In this document: positions 57,505 through 64,000 of the stretch, in pieces
Layout: every line of letters starts with the position of its first letter
Numbering within the stretch: the first letter of the stretch is position 1
NCBI GenBank assembly: GCA_033060915.1
Contig: CM065397.1
Location: forward strand, 25,097,001-25,161,000
Source: Euryodendron excelsum
Taxonomy: Eukaryota; Streptophyta; Magnoliopsida; Ericales; Pentaphylacaceae
DNA length: 64,000 nt
Reading direction: 5' to 3'
Notes under the pieces: generated by a model
Databases searched by the model: none
What the model was told of the DNA's origin: nothing
What the model saw: the letters and a program-made list of their open reading frames with translations, nothing else
Made by a program: the position numbers and the translations under genes

Positions 57505-57512
57505 TATTTATA
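57505..57512 (-). promoter_or_regulatory. TATA box of LTR 33823-59087
   Basis: Minus-strand TATAAATACAGAGCC with a changed upstream base. Decayed GGCGCC modules are at 57565-57620. Confidence 0.55.
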
Positions 57513-57839
57513 ACCAAAGGAATGACCTAGCGCCTATTGCGGTAGTGCCAAACAAAAGTTTACATTGGCGCCACTAGGAGTGGTGCCAAGACAAAATTTG
57601 TCTTAGAGTGGCGCCAGCCACTTAGGAAAGTTTTAAGGTCGGCAAGCAATGTATCTTTAGAAGATTTGGACGCCTGTACTAGTGACTACCATGTAATTTT
57701 TAGCCTGGCTTACTAGGAGTGACTCCGGAAAGTCCGGGAATGACTTAAAGGGTCGGGAATGGCTCAGAAGGCCGGAAAGGGACATGAACCCTTAGAACAG
57801 TGTCTCGGGGGTAGTAGACTTGAAAAATAATGATAGGAT

Positions 57840-58860
57840 GCGTTGAAAAGGTTGATCGGGCCATTAGGGGCAAAACGATCAACTGGACCGGAAAACTATC
57901 GGGATGGACTCGGAATGTCTCGGAAGAAGACTCGATGTTTGGGAATATTACTTAGAATATCCCAGGAGGTTTCCGGTTTAATACCCAGAGCTGGTGTGGT
58001 TAGAAAAGGCGACCGGCCCACTAGGTGCAAAACGGTCATTTTGCACCGGGTTTACCAGAATTGGCTCGGGATGATCCGAAAAGGTAATGAATGGTTGGGA
58101 ATACTATAAGAAGCATTCTCGGGAGGTTACCGATTTGATACCCAGAGTTGGTGTGGTTCTCGAGGCGTTCGGATGCTTAGGGACAAAATAGTCATCTTGA
58201 TCGGAATGTCTTGGAATTGGCCCGAAACTGACTGGAAAGCACCTAATCATGTCGGATTGTCTTAAAGACAATCTTGGAAGGGTGGACTTATTATTCTGAG
58301 GACTTAGGTACTGCCTTGAGAAACGTGCCAAAAATGGCCTTAGGGGCAGTTTGGTCATTTTTTTACCAAAGTGGGCTAATAGGCACCGGTGTTGACCTGG
58401 GTTTTAAGTGTTTCCATCACTCTGACGGCGGTCCCGTGATGTAGGGGTTTGTGGGCAATTCCCTATATCGACCTGTTTATGAGTGTTTCCGTCACTCTGA
58501 CAGTTGCAATGTTTACGAGTATTTCCATTACTCTAACGGGTCGCGATCATTGCATAGACTGCCTAATCTCTGGAAGCTGCTAAGTGGACTTAGCGCCTGA
58601 GGAATCAACTTTCTCGGAAGGCGTGCCGAAACGGACATTGCTTCATTGGCGGGCTAGCAAGCGCCAAAGGTGGACCGTTCTACCATCTCAAGGACTTGGG
58701 GTCTTGTCCCGGTCGACTGGTTTAAAGGGACTTACCGTTCCGAAGAGTTTCTTCAGAAACGTGCCGAACAGGATGGACTTACCGCCTCGAGGAATCAACT
58801 TTCTCAAGTGTGCCAGATTTGATTGGTATTGGAATTGGACTAGAATTGGACTAGAAAAGG
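57840..58860 (-). repeat. Decayed U3 repeats of LTR 33823-59087
   Basis: 157-bp-type units (57840-58200) and a divergent set of 29-bp-type (GTGTTTCCGTCACTC) and 81-bp-type words (58400-58880). One motif reads GAGGAATCAACTTTCTC in place of GAGGAATAAACTGTCTC. The old fragment at 62823-64000 shares these variants (for example AACTTTCTC-like text near 63110), which suggests a distinct older LTR subfamily. Confidence 0.65.
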
Positions 58861-59087
58861 GGACTTACCGTCTTTGAGAAGACGTGTCCATTGGAATTGG
58901 ACCGAACAATGCCCCCAAGGGCATTTTGGTCATTTTGCCTCTATTTGGGCCTAAAGGGCCCGCAAAGCGATCGATTAACGGGATTAGACTTAGAAAATTG
59001 AGTTGACTCAAAATATGTTCATGTTGACTTGAATACAAGTCTGGACGGACTGGAGACTGCCGAGTGGGCAAAAATGGGGTGCTTACA

Positions 59088-59626
59088 ATGAGGATTTCCG
59101 GTCAGCAGGAGATCCACCGGAGTACATGTTTGGATACTTGGTGGAGGGAGTTCCTATTCCATATCAGGAGAGCCAGTCGAGTGCCGGTTTCCTACTTCCT
59201 CTGGATACGGACTACGCCGCACATTTCGAGGCTCATTATGTGGGTGCCTTCACTCGGTTTGAGCTAGTAGTTGGTGGATATACTGTTGGCTAGAGGTGGT
59301 TGACTTGTGGTGCTGTGCCAGGGGATACGTGCCCCAGGCTGGGTTTACTGTTGTGAGAGACTAGAGGGATCGATACCAGACGGAGCGAGATCAGTACCAT
59401 GCAGACGTAGTTTCCTTAATGGCCCGGTTAGCCCATATGGGAGGTACCAGGGTATGTCGTCTTTTTCCTCCTTCTTTTCGCTCTGCTGTTGTTTAGTTAT
59501 TCCTTCATGTTGCTGATTTCAGTTATGTCTTCTTTACAGAATGCTAGTGCTTCTAGTAGTTGTCCACCTCCTCCAGAGCTAGGTTTCAGAGATTTCGATC
59601 CCGAGGATATTGATTTTGATCTTTGA
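59088..59626 (+). pseudogene. Antisense PMD-type ORF, second part with an 88-bp intron (copy D)
   Basis: It continues the ORF of 32529-33822 after the inserted LTR. FRSAGDPPEYMFGYLVEG and FEAHYVGAFTRFELVVGG are followed by a stop and frameshift, then a charged helix DRYQTERDQYHADVVSLMA. A GT donor at 59452 (AGG|GTATGT) and AG acceptor at 59538-59539 bound an 88-bp pyrimidine-rich intron in phase 0. The last exon NASASSSCPPPPELGF...DFDL stops at TGA 59624-59626. Correct splice signals on this strand support transcription antisense to gag at some time. The copy is non-functional. Confidence 0.7.
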
Positions 59627-60229
59627 CAGATGCCCCTTGTTGTAGACCCTGATCTTCTTTTACCCCTATCCTGGAGATGTATTTATGTTAGACAGCTTTA
59701 TTTTTGTAGATTTTGCATAGAGATGGACGTTTATCATAATTAGATGTATGGACACACAAAGATATTTATGATTTTTACAGCTAAGTAAATGATCAGATGC
59801 ATGTGCATGGATGAGGATGTTGTATGTTTACTACATGAGTTGATATTAAACTGTATTGGTGACTTCTGTTTCTACAAGGAGTTATGTTCTATGTATGCGA
59901 AGCTCATGCCGATTTTTTTATTACTTTATTATTATTTTTTATTTTGTTTTATTTTATTTTTTTATGAAGATGCATGTACATATTAGAAATATTCTAGTTA
60001 ATGGAATGACAAGGGGTGCCGTCAAACTCAGTATCTTTGGAATGGTAACTCCTTCCTTTTCGGGGGGACCTGGCCTCTCATTTGGCTCAACCCTAACTTG
60101 ACTGGATGATACTACTTTGTACCCTTCTCAACCTTTTGACCGCCTTCGATTCTCTATCTTGGGGTTAGTGTATAGGATTATTGGGCTGAAACTCTCAACT
60201 CTTGTTGCTTCGGCAACAGCTTACCTGAT
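59627..60229 (+). other. 3' flank of the antisense ORF, copy D
   Basis: AT-rich, with no gene supported. It has words such as GATCAGATGCATGTGCATGG and poly-T runs (59913-59960). It is equivalent to 143-849 in copy A. Confidence 0.5.
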
Positions 60230-61370
60230 CTTTGGTAAAGCAATAAGTGGCCAGTCTTTCAATCTGGGGAGACTTTGCTTTAGGACCGTAATGTAGGCTA
60301 AGTTGTGGGGGTTTTCTAAACGACGGGATATACAGGCTCAAATTCGACGTTACTTTCAGCAAGGTTTAGATTCATACCATCATTGACTATTTTTCTCAAT
60401 AGGGTTAACATCCTTCTTTAGCTTTTGCAGCGTGTCTAGCTCATTTAGATCAAGCAATCTGTTTTCAATCAGAGTGGACTTCAGTAGGGTTGTAATGTAG
60501 GCCATGGGTTCGGGGTTTTGTAAGAAAGGGTAAATGTTCAAACCTATTATTTCTACTGGGCTTCTTTGTAACCTAGGATCACCTTTAAATTCAACCTTTT
60601 CTATATGCTTTTTGAGAGAAACATGACTCTCTTCTCTTTCGACCCTCTTATTATGCTTTTCAAGATGGCTTAATCATGGTTTTCTTCAAGCCTTTCCTTA
60701 AATAAATTTTTTTTTACGGCCTCTTGCTCCTTGGCAACTCTTTTCTTTTTCCTTTTCATCTCTTTTCTTTCCTTTTATGAAACAAACAATTCTACAACCC
60801 TTTTTTCCCTTAGACCTTTTCCTTAGCAGTTCAATCTAACCCAATGTGGGTGATGATCCCTAGGTTGGGGTTTTCTTGAAAAAGATAAATAGCTCAACGG
60901 GTTTGGCAAGAGGTAGTTTCTGACTGTATGGAAAATGAAACGTGGGCCTCTCTTCACTTTGAACTAGATTGCTTGATCCATAGAGCCTCCAATGTTGCTC
61001 TAGCACGATAGAGGATAGACACCATTTTTAGAGTTCTCAATTATTGTCTGCCCTAATGCGGTGGGACGGTCTTAGATTGGGGTTAACAAGGAATATTTCG
61101 CTCGTTGCGAGACACTAGGGGCTAAGCAAGGGGAATATAAATACATTTTTTTATATGGGAAAAATGAAAGACGGGGCTCCTCTTCATCTTGATAATCCGG
61201 CCACACATCGCTTAGCTTTAGTGTTTTGCAAGTGTTGCCTTTGGGTAGTTTCCTCACTCATCCTTATACTCTCTCTCTTCAGAAAGTTGATCATTTGGCG
61301 AGTGGTTAACTCATGCTATCATCCCTTCAAGTCAGATCATTCCATAAGATAAACCATGCCACTTGTGTAG
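60230..61370 (-). repeat. Tandem module between Gag and antisense ORF (copy D)
   Basis: First-type units are at about 60235-60345 and 60455-60550 (AAGCAATAAG, GGGGAGACTTTGC, GGACCGTAATGTAGGC, GGCTCAAA). Second-type units are at about 60850-61000 and 61060-61240 (GTGGGTGATGATCCC, GGTTGGGG, GAGCCTCC). The order matches copies A and C. Confidence 0.65.
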
Positions 61371-61574
61371 GACACATTCACCATTCACAAAGACATTTAA
61401 GATGACAACAATGTAAGATAATAACACAAACTGATATTTCACTATTTAATGAAAGCGCATAGAGGTCTTTTGGAAGGAAAGTGCAAACATTTAACTTAAG
61501 GACAGAAAATAAAAGAGATAGAAAGAAAATGAATGAGAACACCCTTCTCTTGTACGCATTTGACAAGACTCCTT

Positions 61575-62795
61575 CTAGTTGGGTTTTGGGATGATGCCCA
61601 CGTTTTCGGCACTCCATCCACGGTCACGACTTCAGCCCAAGGCAAGGCAGGCGAAAGCCTCTTCTAGAACTCTGGGTATGTCGGCAGTGATGGTGCAGTT
61701 GGTAGCTTTATTGACCCCTTTGATATCTTTGGTGGCAGGCTTTTCCGCAAACAGAAGGGCTAACTTGCCTCCCTCCAACTCGAATGGCTCTGTTGGTGTC
61801 TTTGGCTCTTTTAGCTCCCAGCCCAGGTCTTCATAGTCGCATTCGATCACTGGCCAAGGGTTCTCTAGTTAATGTCGTTCTGCTACGGCGTACTTCGGGT
61901 GTAGAAACTCAGCACCCCATCTATTAACTGCCACGTTTTCAGCAAGAGCCTCTTCCAGAAACATTGGCTCCTCCACTGGCCAATCAGAAGAATCTGGCAC
62001 CTCATTAGGGTTATAGAGATAGATCAGGCATAATGGAAGATCCTCCTCCCAGTCATTCTCTTCATCGGTCTCCCAATCGTCCTCGTAATCCTCAGCCATG
62101 AGCTCATCAAACTCTCCCTCGCCTTCCATTTCTACTAGTATCATATTGATGGTGTGGTCCGACAGAGGGTTGGTGGTCACATTGGGGGTTGGAGTGGGAT
62201 TCACTGGTTGAAGATCAACAGTCTTATTGTCTATTAAGTCTTGGATCTCATGCTTGAGAGAGAAGCAGCTTTCGGTGTCATGCTCTTGGCCACCCGAATG
62301 GTATTCACAAGTGAGGGCGGCATTGAAGGTTGGGGGTAAAGGGCTTGGCGATGGGTGAGTAGGTATGAGCTCCAGGATATTATTCTTCAGAAGGTTGTGG
62401 TAGGCCTCAGTTTGGATACTGACTAAGGTGTCAAAGGTTCGGATGTGCCGAGTAGGTCTATTAAAGTTAGGTCGTGCCCTAGTAGGGCCATAGTTAGGGG
62501 TTGGAACAGGCATGGCTAAGGTGGATAAGGGCAGGACAGGGTGTGATTGTAGTGGTGGACGATATTGGGGTGGTTGGCCAGGCAGGATGGCAGACACCTC
62601 GCTTTCCTTCTTAATTATTCCCCTTGTAGTAGCCACCTTCTTGGCTATGTTAGCAGAACTTTCTTCAGTCTTTGCGTAGGGGTTCGTAATCCCTCCTGTC
62701 TTGGGATCGTTTTCTATCATCTCCCCTTACATGATGAGTTCAGAGAAGCTTTTCCCTACGCTTGTGCAGAGCTTCTTGTAGAATATACCTTAGAA
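61575..62795 (-). pseudogene. gag: Gag, C-terminal half, copy D (best preserved)
   Basis: One minus-strand frame runs from about 62790 to TAG 61575-61577 and is interrupted only by three in-frame stops, near 62730, 61869 and 61632. It begins with SFSELIM, the helix that in Tat-type Gag precedes the linker. A proline-rich linker follows (about 62600-62340), then a zinc knuckle CEYHSGGQEHDTESC, LKHEIQDLID, a variable asparagine/proline stretch, LSDHTINMI and a strongly acidic region. EGGKLALLFAE and the tail AENVGIIPKPN close it. Gag would form the particle and bind RNA. The capsid N-terminal half is missing: the reading ends where an old plus LTR fragment begins. Confidence 0.8.
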
Positions 62796-62822
62796 GGTAT
62801 GTACGAATAATTTCACGTACTT

Positions 62823-64000
62823 CGGTTTAAATCAGCTTTCTAAGTCTAACTCCGTCCAGACTTGAGTTCAAGTCAATATGGACATATTCTGGTTTAAATC
62901 ATCTTTCCAAGTCTAATCTCGTCGATTAATCGCTTTCTTGGCCCATTGGGCCCAAATAGAGGCAAAAGGACCAAAATGCCCTTGGGGGGCATTGCTCGGT
63001 CCAATTGCAATGGGAACGTCTTCTCGAAGATGATAAGTCCCTTGTTCAATCATAATTCCAGTCCAATTCCAATTCCAATTCCAATTCCAAATCCACTCTG
63101 GCACACCTATCGAGAAAGTTAATTACTTGAGGTGGTAAGTCCATCCTGTCTGGCACGTTTTAGAGAGAACTTTTCAGAATGGTAACTCCCTTTAAACCCG
63201 TCGACCGAGACGAGACATGTTTGACCAAACTCCGGTAAAAAATGACCAAACTGGCCCTAGGGCCAGTTTTGACATATTTCTCGAGAAAGTACCTAAGTCC
63301 TCAGAACGGGAAGTCCACCCTTCTAAGATTATCTTAAAGACAATCCGGCATGATTAGGTGCCTTCCAGTCAGTTTCGAGCCAATTCCGAGACATTCCCGT
63401 CAAGAAGACCATTTTGCCCTTAGGCATCCGAGTGCCCCGGGAACCACACCTGCTCTGGGTATCAAATCGGTAATCTCCCGAGAATGCTTATTATAGTATT
63501 CCCGACCTCCATTATCTTTCCGAATCATTTTGAGTCAGTTTCGGCAAACTTGGTGTAAAATGACTGTTTTGCCCCTGGTGCCCCAGGAACCACACCAGCT
63601 CTGGGTATCAAACCGGTAACCTCTTGGGACATTCTAAGTAATGTTTCCAAATTTCAAGTCTTCTGGGACATTCTCAGTCCATCCTGGCAACTTTCTGACC
63701 CGATTGATCGTTTTGCCCCTAATGGCCCGATCAACTCCTTTAACATGTCCTGACATCATTTTTCAAGTTTACTACCCCCGAGACACTGTTCTAAGGGTTC
63801 CTGTCCCTTTCCGACTTTTCAGAACATTCCCTACTCCTTGAAATCATTCCTGAACCTTTCGGAGTCAGTCCTAGTGAAGCTAGGCTAAAAATTACATGGT
63901 AGTTACTAGTATAAGCACCCAAATCTTCTAAAGATACATTGCTTGCCGACCTTAAACATTTCCTAATTGGCTGGCGCCACTAGTAGTGGCACCAAGCCAA
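62823..64000 (+). mobile_element. Old LTR fragment, plus orientation, U3 part, runs off the window
   Basis: It starts about 20 bases into the LTR. It has the hairpin GACTTG-AGTT-CAAGTC (62853-62868), GGCCCATTGGGCCC, decayed 81-bp-type units (63000-63130), 157-bp-type units with TCTGGGTATCAAA (63460, 63600), and at its end CTGGCGCCACTAGTAGTGGC (63970-63989), just before the expected TATA box. An (AATTCC)n-like run is at 63056-63092. The TGTAAGC terminus is missing and the sequence is well diverged. It abuts truncated Gag, as the fragment at 3361 does. Confidence 0.75.

Larger units (their letters stand above)
33823..59087 (-). mobile_element. Solo LTR, minus, inside the PMD ORF (own parts 33823-36967 and 57189-59087)
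   Basis: It starts TGTCGCGCCC and ends GGTGCTTACA. The TSD is ACGAG (33818-33822) and ATGAG (59088-59092), 4 of 5 bases, a C-to-T difference. The own length is about 5.04 kb once element C and its second ATGCG are removed. The TATA box is at 57505-57512. U3 repeats at 57840-58860 are more decayed than in the other copies. This suggests it is older than the element nested in it. Confidence 0.88.
31943..62800 (-). mobile_element. Internal region D of the Tat-like element (own parts 31943-33822 and 59088-62800)
   Basis: The sense strand is minus. It holds a Gag remnant (62795-61575), the tandem module (61370-60230), and on the opposite strand the PMD ORF (32529-33822, continuing 59088-59626). 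The interruption 33823-59087 is a nested LTR with TSD ACGAG/ATGAG. No pol domain is seen. The 3' LTR and polypurine tract expected left of 31943 are missing, and the 5' LTR expected after Gag is replaced by an old plus-oriented LTR fragment. Confidence 0.75.

Overview
This window looks like a block of nested LTR retrotransposons from a large plant nuclear genome, probably a eudicot. I found no host gene, rRNA, tRNA or CRISPR array. The evidence is plant-type protein families (Tat-type Gag remnants, a plant-mobile-domain antisense ORF, a Copia pol with a downstream plant-transposon ORF), 5-bp target-site duplications (TSDs), TG...CA termini and pervasive decay. The species cannot be told from the sequence.

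One repeat family dominates: an unusually long LTR of about 5 kb. Its sense orientation is TGTAAGCACCCC...GCGACA, set by a TATA box (CTATAAATA) about 1.7 kb in and by a polypurine tract abutting TGTAAGC. U3 holds three tandem-repeat families (81, 29 and about 157 bp) and GGCGCC palindromes just upstream of the TATA box. R/U5 holds about 2 kb of degenerate pyrimidine-rich repeats. Eight insertions or large parts of this LTR are present, plus two old fragments. The internal regions carry a Gag remnant on the element sense strand and an ORF on the opposite strand, mostly plant mobile domain (PMD) type, separated by a tandem non-coding module. No reverse transcriptase, integrase or protease of this family is visible.

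Layout. 1-3360: internal region A (antisense-ORF last exon, repeat module, Gag remnant). 3361-3535: old plus LTR fragment. 3536-16389: a truncated minus LTR, interrupted by LTR 3809-13864 (TSD GGTTT), itself interrupted by LTR 6501-11735. 16390-26757: a truncated minus-strand Copia element (LTR, PPT, extra ORF, RNase H end of pol) split by solo LTR 21315-26352 (TSD CATAT). 26793-31937: plus solo LTR (TSD CTTAT). 31943-33822 and 59088-62800: internal region D, with the best preserved PMD antisense ORF and Gag. D is split by LTR 33823-59087, which is split by the two-LTR element C at 36968-57183 (TSD ATGCG), which is split by plus solo LTR 44607-50073 (TSD ACAGG). 62823-64000: old plus LTR fragment running off the window.

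The most interesting material is a Gag-plus-antisense-ORF element family with no visible pol and 5-kb repeat-structured LTRs. Its U3 repeats carry TATA-like motifs pointing at the antisense ORF, and one copy has a chimeric antisense ORF. All coding regions appear broken.
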